From a virus, in the IMG/VR virus record IMGVR_UViG_3300044700_000325, positions 1 to 50,809 of that record: a stretch of DNA of 50,809 nucleotides. One strand, written 5' to 3'. A model generated the notes under the pieces. It did no database searches. It saw nothing but the letters and a program-made list of their open reading frames with translations, and was not told the origin of the DNA. Position 1 is the first letter of the stretch; each line of letters begins with the position of its first letter. Position numbers and translations under genes: made by a program. Below, one piece after another: positions 1-12,300 of the stretch.

Positions 1-684
1 ATATGTTGACCATATGATGTGTTTAGAATAAGGTATAACTTCTTTATACGGAACTTCCTCACTTATAATTAAAATACCTGTTAATAAAGACGGTAAAACT
101 CTAAATTCTTCTAAAGTGTGATGAATATCTAATTGATGTATATTGACCAATATTTTGTAATTGTCTAATACATTTTTTATTTTATTTTTATCAAACACAT
201 TGTAACCGACAATATTATGAAAATAATCCATATCTATTTGGTTATGAATATGGTTTCTTCTTTGGTTTGAATTATGTATTGTAATTATATTTTTATTTCT
301 TTCACCATCATCCGATAGTTCATAAATTAAAGGTGGGAAATAAATTAATTTATTTAAATACTCAGGATTCACATCACATCTTTTTGAATGTTCAATATTT
401 GCGTTTGAATATTCTAAAACATAATCCATAGTATTTAAATAATCATAATTATGAATTTTGGATATGTATTGATTACCTTCTAATATTATTGTATGTTCAT
501 ATTGAAAATCAATATTTATATCTTTTTTAAGGTCACATCCAAAATTAACCGATATTGGTGATGAAACATTATGACAAGAATTTTTAATTTCTGTTAAAAT
601 AAAATTTCGATATTCTTCTAAATTAGAATTTAACCATTTATCGTCATAATATATTTCACATCCGTTTACGGTTTCAAGATTCAT
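1..684 (-). CDS. Glycosyltransferase-like protein, C-terminus cut by window edge
   Basis: The frame is open for 228 codons from an ATG at 684 down to base 1, with no stop, so the gene continues outside the window. The last 50 residues visible (VNIHQLDIHHTLEEFRVLPSL.., then a stretch ending in ISEEVPYKEV) have the pattern of the C-terminal half of GT-B glycosyltransferases: a conserved Glu/Arg helix followed by a 'G..iISE' strand. The gene starts 2 bases after the stop of the preceding GT2 gene and is the last visible member of a minus-strand modification operon. The coding call is firm. The glycosyltransferase call is a moderate inference from pattern and neighbours. Confidence 0.7.
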   Translation of the reverse strand, partial: MNLETVNGCEIYYDDKWLNSNLEEYRNFILTEIKNSCHNVSSPISVNFGCDLKKDINIDFQYEHTIILEGNQYISKIHNYDYLNTMDYVLEYSNANIEHSKRCDVNPEYLNKLIYFPPLIYELSDDGERNKNIITIHNSNQRRNHIHNQIDMDYFHNIVGYNVFDKNKIKNVLDNYKILVNIHQLDIHHTLEEFRVLPSLLTGILIISEEVPYKEVIPYSKHIIWSTY

Positions 685-686
685 AA

Positions 687-1436
687 TTACAAATTATTTC
701 TATTTTCTTTAAAGAATTTCTCAAAAGGATATTGTTGAGGGTTATCAATTATTTGTTCACACTCAATACCTTCGGGAAAATAATAAATGTCACCATCGCA
801 TTTGTACTTTTTATTAAACATATAATCACGATTAAAAAATGAATATTTACCAACACCACTTTTAATGTGTGTATGTCTAATATCCGAAACAATATTTTCA
901 ATACCTGACGCGTATAATCTAAAGATACTATGACCACTATGTTTCTTAACTCGATACATAATATCACCATCCTCTTCACCAAACCCTAATAATCGTTCAT
1001 CAAAATAATTTAAACTATCCAAATAATCTTTATTAACGACAAAGAATGAAAACGTATTATTAATAATACTAAGACCAAAATATTCAGATGATTCTATATG
1101 ATTTGAAACAACGTTAAACATATTATCTGACGATACTTTAATGTCGTCATTTAATATTAATAAATTACCACTTGTTGAATGTATTGATAGTGTGTTCCAC
1201 ATTTTAGACAAACCTCTCGTCTCAATAAAAAATATCGGGTAAACGTTTGTATATTCAGAACATAAATTTAAAATATTTTTTCTATATGTTTCATCAAAAT
1301 TAGAATCCTTTTCACCATTAACACATATTAAAATATTATTATTAACACCTAATTCTCGAATATTTTTAACTAAATCTTTAACAAAATTAAATCTTAATGA
1401 AAATGTTGTTATTCCAATATCAAAATTATTTTTCAC
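687..1436 (-). CDS. GT2-like (GT-A fold) glycosyltransferase
   Basis: A 249-residue protein with a GT-A start (FDIGITTFSLR) followed by an alternating strand/helix pattern. NLLILNDDIKV (Asp97-Asp98) sits where the metal/nucleotide-sugar-binding DXD motif belongs. Asp or Glu residues later in the chain (FDERLLGFGEEDGDIMYRVK) match the 'ED.D' acceptor-side motif of GT2 enzymes. It would transfer a sugar from a nucleotide donor; donor and acceptor cannot be told from sequence. Its start overlaps the stop of the upstream methyltransferase by 4 bases (ATGA), so the two are probably translationally coupled in the operon downstream of the giant fibre gene. Confidence 0.85.
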   Translation of the reverse strand: MKNNFDIGITTFSLRFNFVKDLVKNIRELGVNNNILICVNGEKDSNFDETYRKNILNLCSEYTNVYPIFFIETRGLSKMWNTLSIHSTSGNLLILNDDIKVSSDNMFNVVSNHIESSEYFGLSIINNTFSFFVVNKDYLDSLNYFDERLLGFGEEDGDIMYRVKKHSGHSIFRLYASGIENIVSDIRHTHIKSGVGKYSFFNRDYMFNKKYKCDGDIYYFPEGIECEQIIDNPQQYPFEKFFKENRNNL

Positions 1437-2044
1437 ATCACTTTTTTTTTTATAATTGAGGTAACACTTTGATTATACTCAGGTGTTCTAGTCCATATTC
1501 TAATATCCTCAACATTATTTTTAATGTAACTTTTTTCGTCATCAGTTATGTGATTTGAAATTACATTTTTAGTATAATGTATAGTGTATAACATATCTAA
1601 AGTTGTGATTAAATCGTCAGAATGTATAGTTCCAAATTGGTCTAATCTTGACGTGTGTAAGTCTTCTAAAACATAGATACCCCCCTTTTTTAATCTTTTA
1701 AATAACATACCAAATGAAACTTGTTGTTGTCTCATAGTATGACCACCGTCATCAATAATTAAGTCAAACTCAATATTATTTTCATTGATGAATCTTTCAA
1801 GGTCGTCTCTATTCTCTTGATTTACAATGTATGTTTTAATTCGTTCTGTATCATATTGAGTTTTATTTTCAATATCAATACCGTATATTTTAGCATCTTG
1901 AAATTTAGATTCTAAATATTGTAAACTACCACCGTTATATACTCCGATTTCTAAAACGTTTTTTACATCTTTTAAATTGTTAAAATAAGGTTCATAAAAA
2001 TCAATAAACCCGTGTTCGTATTTATCTGTATCAAATTGTTTCAT
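1433..2044 (-). CDS. SAM-dependent O-methyltransferase, TylF/MycE-like
   Basis: A 203-residue class I methyltransferase. Motif I is VLEIGVYNGGS (residues 30-40, SAM binding), an acidic ribose-binding strand follows (IYGIDIEN, 53-60), and FDLIIDDGGHTMRQQ (93-107) carries the Asp-Asp-Gly-x-His metal site typical of macrolide and sugar O-methyltransferases such as MycE. GGIYVLEDLH follows as the post-motif strand. The likely role is methylating a sugar added by the neighbouring glycosyltransferases. It lies 4 bases after the GT60-like gene and overlaps the next gene by 4 bases. The family call is good; the substrate is inferred from neighbours only. Confidence 0.85.
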   Translation of the reverse strand: MKQFDTDKYEHGFIDFYEPYFNNLKDVKNVLEIGVYNGGSLQYLESKFQDAKIYGIDIENKTQYDTERIKTYIVNQENRDDLERFINENNIEFDLIIDDGGHTMRQQQVSFGMLFKRLKKGGIYVLEDLHTSRLDQFGTIHSDDLITTLDMLYTIHYTKNVISNHITDDEKSYIKNNVEDIRIWTRTPEYNQSVTSIIKKKVM

Positions 2045-2048
2045 AATA

Positions 2049-3299
2049 TTAATATAAATTTCCTGTTAATCTATCACACCATCCTTTAGACACTGAGTAT
2101 GGCCAAACCACCCAATATTTTGGTTTATGTGAGGTTTGGAACTCTCTCCATACTTTACAATATCCATCAGGGTCATTTTTCATACGATTAATTTCGTTAA
2201 TATCGGCATCTTGTCTATGGATTGTTTCATCATTTTCATCGTGGAATGCTACAACCCAAAATTCATAATCTGTTTCAGGTACAGCGTCATAACCGACATC
2301 AATACAATGTTTAAATATGGTTGCAAAACTATCTTCCCATTCCTCATCAGTTTGGTAAATCGTTGGATTTGGTGGATAATTTTTATCTAATGTATATTGT
2401 TGTACCGCACGTCTTGAAAATCGTAGACCTGAATAAATTTCATATTCTTTAAGTGTTCTCTCAGTACCAAATCCGTAAATATCAAAATCAACATCGGATA
2501 ATTCACCATCCATACCAAACAATTTTCTGTTTTTACTATGTGACACATTATTTCTATTCACCCATTCTTTATCATCGTCCCATTGTTTTGTTCTACCTTT
2601 TCTAGTGTATTCGTGCCAAACCAATGTTTTATGTGGGTGGAATAAATCATATCCGTGAGTATAGGCTCTAGCCGCAATTGATATTTCCTCCCCGTGGAAA
2701 TAAAACTCAGGGTCGTGTTGTACCTCAACACTAAATTGACCTACCGTAAATGCGAAGTGAGCTGAATAAAATCTTGATGTTACAGGTTCTTTCATTTTTT
2801 CCCAACCTGGTATTGTTTCAGGTAAAAAGAATACAGCACCTTCAGGGATAAAACGGTCAAATACCATTCTCCAAGGTTCTTTAATTCTTTCAGCTGGGTC
2901 GTTTTCAGGATTAAATGACGATACATATCCTGTTAATAATGGTTTTGGAAAACCTTTCTTTTGTAATTGTTTTACCATTTTAATAAACTCATCATCCCAA
3001 TTTTTTTCAAATCTCATATGTGAGTCAATCTGAAGAGTGTATTCTTCACCACCATATAATTGTTGTACTTGATTTCTCGCCCAACAAACACCTTTAGATT
3101 CGGTATATAGAACGTCTAAGATTCTGAATTTCTTATCTTTTCTATACTCATTTAGGGTGTCAAAACCATCTTCAGGATGGTATTGTCTACAAACACCAAT
3201 TCTAAGGTTGTTAGGTTTTTTAGCATTTTCAATCATGCTTTTAATTGTTTTCTCCAATTCAGGGTCTCTATACGATGCTATTTGCACAAAAATTTTCAT
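2049..3299 (-). CDS. GT60-like polypeptide N-acetylglucosaminyltransferase relative
   Basis: A 416-residue protein matching the GlcNAc-transferase family PF11397 (GT60): N-terminal FVQIASYRDPEL, then GVCWARNQVQ (70-79), and LQIDSHMRF (89-97) with the family's Asp-Ser-His metal/donor site, followed by the WDD segment. The C-terminal half has further family-like blocks (FHGEEISIAARAYTHGYDLF). Known members attach GlcNAc to protein: Dictyostelium Skp1 hydroxyproline, and Thr in Trypanosoma cruzi mucins. It is the first gene after the 4292-residue Thr-rich fibre, on the same strand with a 52-base gap. That makes the fibre's Thr residues an attractive acceptor; this link is inference. A TATTTAT motif lies 36 bases upstream. 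Confidence 0.82.
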   Translation of the reverse strand: MKIFVQIASYRDPELEKTIKSMIENAKKPNNLRIGVCRQYHPEDGFDTLNEYRKDKKFRILDVLYTESKGVCWARNQVQQLYGGEEYTLQIDSHMRFEKNWDDEFIKMVKQLQKKGFPKPLLTGYVSSFNPENDPAERIKEPWRMVFDRFIPEGAVFFLPETIPGWEKMKEPVTSRFYSAHFAFTVGQFSVEVQHDPEFYFHGEEISIAARAYTHGYDLFHPHKTLVWHEYTRKGRTKQWDDDKEWVNRNNVSHSKNRKLFGMDGELSDVDFDIYGFGTERTLKEYEIYSGLRFSRRAVQQYTLDKNYPPNPTIYQTDEEWEDSFATIFKHCIDVGYDAVPETDYEFWVVAFHDENDETIHRQDADINEINRMKNDPDGYCKVWREFQTSHKPKYWVVWPYSVSKGWCDRLTGNLY

Positions 3300-3335
3300 A
3301 CTTCATTTTTTTTTAAAAAATAAGTTTATTATTAT

Positions 3336-3342
3336 ATAAATA
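3336..3342 (-). promoter_or_regulatory. Candidate late promoter (TATTTAT) before GT60-like gene
   Basis: On the minus strand this reads TTTATTTATATAA, 36 bases before the ATG at 3299, in the only sizeable gap of this operon segment. It matches the TATTTAT core seen before many virion genes here. It is the weakest member because of the larger spacing. Confidence 0.3.
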
Positions 3343-3351
3343 AAGGTTTAA

Positions 3352-6300
3352 TTATAAACCAAATCTATCTTTTTGGGAGTTAAAATTAGATAATACCTCA
3401 TCAGATGTTAATATTCTATCGTATACTCTAAACACAGATTGAACACCTTCAAACCAATACGCATTCCCTGTAAATACACCGATTTCAAGAATACCACTAT
3501 TTGCCTGTTGTTGTAATATTTTTGAGTTATCATATCCACCACTAACACCATTAATGTATGTGAAGAACCCTGATGGTGACCAAACACCCACTAAATGAAC
3601 CCATTGATTAACTACTGTTGATGCGGTACTTGTGTATTGTTGGTAAAATGGGGATATTGGTGAACCTCCTAAAATTGATAAACAACCATTTGTTTCTATC
3701 CACATTCTAAACCCACTATTACTATCTTTACTAAAGATTTGAGTTTTTCCAACATTACTAAGATTAGTAGGTTTTAACCAAACTTCTACTGAAACAACGG
3801 TAGTTATTCCTGAAATTGTTGGGTTTGCAGGAAAAGCTACTTTTTGATTAGTACCGTTAAAGTAAAATCCTCCCATTTTGTCAGGTAAGAATGTTGGTGT
3901 GGTTGGGTTTGGTAACGTAATGAAATTTCCGTTAACGTTATTATTAGTGATATCGTTCCAAACAGTACCTGAACCCGGCCAAGATAAATCACTACCAGCA
4001 TCTAACCATAAAATAAGACCATCTGATTCAATTGGGTATTGTGGTGTTGACCCAATAATTGAAGTTGATTGATATGACAATGTTTCCCATTCATTAAACG
4101 GACTACTAAGTGGTTCTGTTGGTGATGAATTTTGTAAAGTTGCGTATAAATCACCTGAACCTAATACCGATGAATTATTCCAACTTGACGTTGAGGTATT
4201 ATACCAAACATATGATTGTGTACCTGAATAGTTGGTTGTTGGTATTTCATAGTAAGGGCTAGTACCATACGTACCTTTAACATCCGAATATACGGTTGTT
4301 GTTGTATCATTAGTCCAATCACGCCATCTCCATCTCCAAGGAGTAGGTTCAACATATACAGGACAAGGGTCAAAACCACATAATGATTGAGTGTAAGGTG
4401 GTACAGGTAAAGTTGTTATTTTACTGTTTAAATTAAAATAAATTACACCACTTGCTACGGTAGAAACGGTAAATGAGTAATATTGGTTATCACATCTTGA
4501 TGTGTAATCATTTGTCAAATAACCAACACCCCATTTAATTCCTGGGAAATAAATATCAACAATAACACCAACACCCACAGTTATTGAGTTTAAGATTGTG
4601 TATGTGGTGTCATTTGCACTAATAACGTTAGTTAATGTTATCCAAGTTCCGTTATTCACACGATATACCATACTAGTACTCGTGACAGTATCACAAGCAT
4701 AATATGGGTTTAAGTTTGTTTGTGCTACAATATCTAGAGTAACAACATTAGTACATGTAGGACAAGTAACAAATGTTGTTGTACCACTTTGGTATAGTAA
4801 TGTTCCGTTGTATGAGGAATTTATTGGCCATTCCTGAAATGCGTTATAACATAACCCATTATTATCTTTAACAACAGTATTGTATGGTAACGATTTAGGT
4901 AACACCATTTTGTAAGTACTAGTGTCTTCTAAACAACCTATATAAGTAAGAGGTGTAGATGGTTCTTCAATCATCATTCCATCGTTAGTTAAACTTAACG
5001 GACCTGCTGGTAATGTATAACTTTTATATTTAACAAATTGGAATGTTGGGATGTAAATACCTATAGATAAAAATGGGAATTGAGATAAAATCAATGAGGA
5101 TTTTTTCTGCCCCAATTGATTTCTTGATGACACCATCTCATTTAATAAATCCTTCATATTTAGAGCAATACAACTTGTGCTATTAATATCGGTCCAAGTC
5201 GAACCTGACGGATTCCAAAAATAAGTTGATTGAGTAGTACCTGTTGTCATAACAAATTTACCAATAACATTAGGTGTTGGTGCTAACGATATGTTATTAA
5301 TCGGTGCTAAAAAGCTAAAAGAAGTGATACCTGTAAATATTGCCGATAATGATGTCGTACAATTATTTGGTATGTTCCAATTCTCATAATGATTTAAAGT
5401 TCTAAATCCTTTAAAGTTAACATTTCTAAGTTTACCTTTACTAAAAGTCGTATTGTTATTACCAAAAAATTGATAATATGACGTTAATGGATATGTGTTA
5501 GACGGCCAACCTGAAAAAACTAATTGGTTATTATTGTTAGCGTCTTTCATATATAGGTCTCTGTTAGCTCTGTATGCGGTATCAAAATCTTCCCAATCAC
5601 TATTACAGTTAAATGTGTCTAAATCACTACAAGTGATATTAAAAAATTTATCATCTAAGAAATCAACCGCAATCATAGGTATTGAGTACGAATATGTTAT
5701 CGGGTCATTAATACAAGTACTTGGTAACACACAGTTTGATTCCGGATAAACACAAGTTAATGAATAACAAGGTGAAACACAATATAGAGACGTACAAGTA
5801 TTATCATAAACATAACCTGCCATAGAACACAAATGAGGAACTGATGTAGGTGTTACTGTTCTTGTAGGTGTTTGAGTTCTTGTGTTAGTTGGTGTTTGAG
5901 TTCTTGTAACACTTGGGGTTTGGGTTCTTGTTGGGGTTTGTGTAGGAGTTTGGGTTGGAGTTTGGGTTTGAGTTGGAGTTTGGGTTCTTGTTTGGGTTGG
6001 AGTTTGGGTTGGGCAAGGATTACTATTAGTACATTCAACACATTTATCACCAACAAAGTCTTTTACCGCATAAGTACCGTTCCATACTTTATTAGCAACT
6101 CCTGTTGCCGTACTTAATAATATCTGATAACATTGACCTAACGTGTCTTTAACAACCCAAGTAAAAAATGGACTAGCACTTGGTGTGTATATTGTTGGTA
6201 ATAATATTTTAAATTCTGTTACTAAATCACAACAACTAACCACGTTAAATAAAGTATATGGTGTTGTTTTTGTTGGGGTTTGAGTTTTAGTTTGAGTTGG

Positions 6301-9300
6301 GGTTTGAGTATTAGTTGGGGTTGGGGTTTTAGTTTGAGTTATAGTTTGTGTTGGGGTTTTAGTTTGAGTAATAGTTTGTGTTGGGGTTTTAGTTTGTGTT
6401 GGGGTTTGAGTTTGGGTTGTTGTTGGTGTTGGTGTTGGTGTTGGACAAATGGCTGAGTTTGAAACAATACCAAATCCCATTCTTAACCAATTTTGACCAT
6501 TTAAATCACTTCTCCAAACCTGACTTGAATACGATGCCATACTTGAAACATCTCCGGCTGAATTATACGGTCCGGCATTACCTTGAATAACCGATGTTGA
6601 TTTTATCATTACCTCCAACCATTGAGATTGATTATCTCGATAAAAATTACCTATCCATGATGTTGGTGTTGTGGTATCACCATATCGTCCCCCATAAACT
6701 ATTAGTTTTGCATAAAATTTACCATTATTATCAGTACCTGTTTTATACCAAACATTTTGAATATCTCCTTGACCTTGACCAACCATAACTAAACCTGGTT
6801 CTAACCAATTGTCACCGGGGTTACCACCTAAACTTGCGGGTGGGCCAACATATGGTGTTCCTGGGTCTGAGTAAGACGTTAAACCTGTAAATATGGTAAA
6901 ATACCCATTAGTTCCAACATATAACTTATCCGAAAATGTTGCATTTTGTGCAAATGTTGTTGGTAACGTGATTGGTGTAACCATATAACCTTCATCAAAA
7001 TCTGTAAACCCACCATTGTATAAAATATAATCAATTGTGTTAGGCCAAGTTAACGATACGTTTGGACAAAACACATAACCGGCAGGTGTTGTTGTTGGGG
7101 TTGGGGTTTTTGTTTGTGTTATAGTGTTAGTGGGTGTTTGTGTTCTTGTTACTGTATTAGTTGGTGTTATTGTATTAGTTGGTGTTATTGTATTAGTTGG
7201 TGTTACAGTTCTTGTTGGTGTCACTGTTCTTGTAATAGTGTTAGTTGGTGTTTGTGTTATAGTGTTAGTCGGTGTTGAAGTTCTTGTGATGGTTGGTGTT
7301 GGTGTTGGTGTTGGACAAATATTTGTTTGTACACATTCAACACAAGGGTTAACCTGAAACGCGGAGTTTTGTGTTGGGGTTTGATTATTCCAAATCTTAT
7401 TTGGTAAACCTGTTGTTGTGCCAATTATTTTATAACAAAAACCATCAGTCCCAATAACCGACCAAGTAACCGTGTAGAACTCGTCAAAATCAAAATAAGG
7501 TGTGTAAAATGTCGGTAATGACATTATATGTAGTGATGAATCACAACAACTTTGAATTTGGAATATTGAATATGGGGTTGTTGGGGTTTGTGTTTGAGTT
7601 CTTGTTACAGTATTTGTAGGTGTTTGTGTTATTGTATTTGTAGGTGTTTGTGTTTGAGTTCTTGTGACTGTATTTGTTGGCGTTTGAGTTCTTGTGACTG
7701 TATTTGTTGGCGTTTGAGTTCTTGTGACTGTATTTGTTGGCGTTTGAGTTGGTGTTTCAGTAACAGTTGGGGTAATTGTGTTAGTTGGTGTTTGGGTTGG
7801 TGTTTTTGTTGGTGTGCGAGTTATACAAGTATTACAGTAGTAATAACACTCTTCACAAGCATATACATAACCCGGAGGACATGTGTATCCGTTAGTTGTT
7901 GGTGTACCACCTGACGTTTGAACAACGTCAAAATAATAAGGACCACCCGTTTGATATGATTCGGTTGTAAATATTCTATTTAATTGAGAAACTGATGTTG
8001 CATTAATCAATTCAGATACTGTGTTATCATAAATTTCTGCCGCCATCGACGCTAAACCATCACAGTTATACGAGACCATTTCGATAACGTGTCTACCCGC
8101 GGATAAGTAGACTTCGTAAACTCTAAAATGGTAAAATGCCTGTGCGGTACATGGTGAACAAGTATATGAATTTGAAAATAATACACCATCAATTGAAAAT
8201 TTAAAGTTATTGTCAGAAACCATACCAATGAAATATCGTTTACCGACAGGTATGTCAATACATTTAGTGAACCCAATCCATTTTTGGTCACCAAGTGATG
8301 TTGGGTTAGAATAAATCCCAACTCTATTTAATGGGCCTGTAAATGAATCTGTTGACCTCCAAACATCAGGAGTTACTAAAGTATAACTAGGAGTTGTTGT
8401 TGTAAAACAAGTTGGTATTGAGTAATCACTTTCTAAATAGATTTGAGTCCCATTTTGACAATAACTACCATTTTTATTACCAGGACCTACAGGATATTGG
8501 GATATTGGTGGTATTGCCGGTGTTACATCACAAACATCTATACATCTTCTACTTGGAGTGACCGTTTGTGTCGGTGTTTGTGTTGATGTTTGTGTTTGAG
8601 TTGCGGTATTAGTTGGCGTTACTGTATTAGTTGGGGTTGATGTGATAGTATTTGTTGGGGTTGATGTGATAGTATTTGTTGGTGTTACAGTTCTTGTCGT
8701 GGTTGGTGTTGGTGTTGATGTAATGGTATTTGTTGGGGTTATATCTGGTGTTCTTGTGTTAGTAGGTGTTTGAGTAATTGTGTTAGTTGGCGTTACAGTT
8801 CTTGTCGGGGTTTGGGTGATAGTGTTAGTTGGTGTTACAGTTCTTGTCGGGGTTTGGGTGGTAGTTTTTGTTGGTGTGTTAGTTTGGGTGTTAGTGTTAG
8901 TTGGTGTGTTAGTTGGGGTTATATTTGGTGTTCTTGTTTGTGTGTTTGTTTGTGTGTTTGTTGGGGTTTGTGTTCTTGTTTGTGTGTTTGTTGGAGTTTG
9001 TGTTCTTGTTTGTGTGTTAGTTGGTGTTATATTTGGTGTTGGTGTTTTAGTTGGGGTTATAGTGGCTGTTGGGGTTTGAGATGGTGCAACAACATAATCA
9101 CAAATACATAGTGTGAATCCTGAAATTGAGCCCCCATTATTAACACCAAAATCTTGAATGTATAATCCCCAAGTCCCATTCGCGATAGTGTGCGACATAC
9201 CAATAAACGTGGATAAACTATAACCTGATTGTCCTGCACTATACTGAGGTAATGTGGCATTATTCCAATATGTTGTATAATTAACTTGTGGGTCATTAGT

Positions 9301-12300
9301 GAAAGTTCCTGGTGAATAACCATCCCATAACGTTCCTGAATAATTAGTTAATGTAACATCAACGTTACTAATTGAATTATTACCTTGTCTACCTGTTATA
9401 AGTGCGGTTGAGGTATTATGTGTTAAATAATCAGGACCTAATAATATCATACCAACATCGTTTGTTTGACTATGACTATATCCGCTTATACGTAGTTCAA
9501 TTCTTGTTATTGGAGAATCGAGACCTGATACATTGAATAAGATAGGGTTTGTTGTTGGGTTACCTAATGAAGGTATTATAACTCCGTTGGCGTTAAAACA
9601 ATGACAATCAATTGGCGGTGTTGGTGACGGTGTATTAGTATTTGTTGGTGTGTTAGTTGGTGTTTTTGTAACAGTTGGGGTTTGTGTTCTTGTTTGTGTG
9701 TTAGTTGGTGTTATATTTGGTGTTACAGTTCTTGTTGGTGTTTGTGTTCTTGTGTTAGTTGGTGTTTGAGTTCTTGTATTTGTTGGTGTTTGGGTTATAG
9801 TATTCGTAGGTGTAATCGTATTTGTTGGCGTATTTGTTGGTGTAATCGTATTTGTTGGTGTGTTAGTTGGTGTTAAAGTATTTGTTGGTGTGTTAGTAAT
9901 TGTTGGTGTGTTAGTTGGTGTTGGACAAAAACCTAAAGATGATTTACTCATACCAGATGTTCCCCCAAAAGTATTTAACCAAACAATAGTTAAATCACTA
10001 ACAGGGTATGGTGATGGTGAAGAAAGTCTTGCATATACTGAACCACCATCTAAAAGGGTACTAAACGTCCATTTATCTAAAGATGGTGAGTACCAAACAT
10101 ATCCAAACACACTTAAATCAGTGTTTGGTATTATGTAGTATGGTCGATTGTTGTAAACTCCTGATGGTGAAACGTTAGAACTCCAAGAACCATTTGGGTT
10201 GAATGTTGTAAAACAAATTAAAGGTGAAGGTGTTGGCGTTTGTGTTTGGGTGTTAGTGTTTGTTGGTGTTTGTGTTCTTGTTATTGTGTTCGTTGGGGTG
10301 TTAGTCGGTGTTTGGGTTGGTGTCTCAGTGTTAGTTGGTGTTTGAGTAACTGTTGGTGTGATAGTATTAGTTGGTGTCTGAGTAACTGTTGGTGTGATAG
10401 TATTAGTTGGTGTTTGTGTCTGAGTATTTGTTGGTGTGTTAGTTGGGGTCTTAGTGTTAGTTGGTGTCTGTGTAATAGTGTTAGTTGGTGTCTGTGTAAT
10501 AGTGTTAGTTGGTGTTTGTGTTTGAGTTATTGTGTTAGTTTGTGTTTGAGTTCTTGTGTTAGTAGGTGTTTGAGTTATTGTATTAGTTGGGGTTATTGTA
10601 TTGGTTGGTGTAACAGTGTTAGTCGGAGTTTGTGTAATTGTAGGAGTTGGTGTTGGCGTCGGACAAGGATTGAAAGTGTTACATTGAATACAAGGGTTAC
10701 TATTTATCGCTTCATACACTTGATTAATGTTACCATTCCAAAATTTATTAGGTGGTAATGGTGAGGTTATTAATTCATTAACCACAAAACATTGTCCTGT
10801 CGTGTCAACAACCGAATATATATAACTATTACCACCTGGAGGTCCTATCACGGGTTGGTATATTGTTGGTAATGACATATAAAAACTACCAGGCGATGAT
10901 GAACAACAACTTAAAACATCAAATATTGAGTAAGGGGTTGTTGGTGTTTGTGTTATTGTGTTGGTAGGGGTTTGTGTTATTGTGTTAGTTGGGGTTTGGG
11001 TGATAGTATTAGTCGGTGTTTGTGTTTGTGTTCTTGTGTTGGTAGGGGTTTGGGTGATAGTATTAGTCGGTGTTTGTGTTCTTGTTGGTGTTTGAGTTAT
11101 GGTATTAGTCGGAGTTTGAGTTATGGTATTAGTCGGAGTTTGAGTAGGTGTTTTAGTGTTAGTTGGGGTTTGAGTAATAGTGTTAGTTGGGGTTTGAGTA
11201 ATAGTGTTAGTTGGGGTTTGTGTTTTTGTTGGCGTAACTGTGTTTGTTGGTGTTTGAGTAATTGTATTTGTTGGTGTTACAGTATTCGTTGGGGTGTTTG
11301 TTGGGGTTTGTGTTCTTGTGGGTGTGTTAGTTCTTGTCACTGTTTGGGTTTGTGTAATTGTATTTGTTGGGGTTTGGGTTTGAGTAATCGTATTAGTTGG
11401 TGTTTGTGTTTGTGTAATCGTATTAGTTGGTGTTTGTGTTTGTGTAATCGTATTAGTTGGTGTTTGTGTTTGTGTAACTGTTGGTGTTGGTGTTGGTGTT
11501 GGTTCAATACAAGGTAATGACCCTAAAATACAACCACTAATAATGTCGTAAGTGAATGTTCCAATACATTGAGTTTGTGTACATTGACTATTTAATATTG
11601 TTAAAGGACTTTGAGGAAAATTTCGTTGTGCTAATAATACACCACCAACATTTTGGAACCCAAAATTGGAATCACCTACCATAGTACCCCCCGAATAAGA
11701 GTACATTGTTATATTTAACGCACCTGTACCAACTGATGTAAACCAATTAGCTTTAGCTGTAAATTGTATTGATGGTAATGAAGGGTATGTAATTTTTAAT
11801 GTTTTTAAATTAACATAAATTGTTTCAGAACCTTGTGAGTTAATGTTATCACCACCCCAATATAAATATGGACCACCATAAACACCTGAAGGTAGATTAC
11901 CTGTTGTACAATAACCTAAAGGTCCTTGAGTTAATGGGTTTATTAATGTTGTTTCAGTGTCTAAATCAGTTCCCGAACCCGGAGGGAAATTATAAACGAA
12001 CACAACATAATCGGCCCCCGGATAACAAGGTTTTGTAGGTGTTGGGGTTTGAGTGGTTGTGGGAGTTGGTGTCTGTGTTTGTGTTTGTGTATTAGTAGGG
12101 GTTTTGGTTGGTGTTTGAGTTTGTGTTGATGTGTTAGTTGGGGTTTGTGTAATAGTGTTTGTTGGTGTGGATGTTTTGGTTGGTGTTGAAGTATTTGTCG
12201 GTGTTTGAGTTATTGTATTTGTTTGTGTTTGTGTGATTGTGTTAGTTGGCGTTGATGTTCTTGTGATGGTGTTTGTTGGGGTTTGGGTAATCGTATTTGT

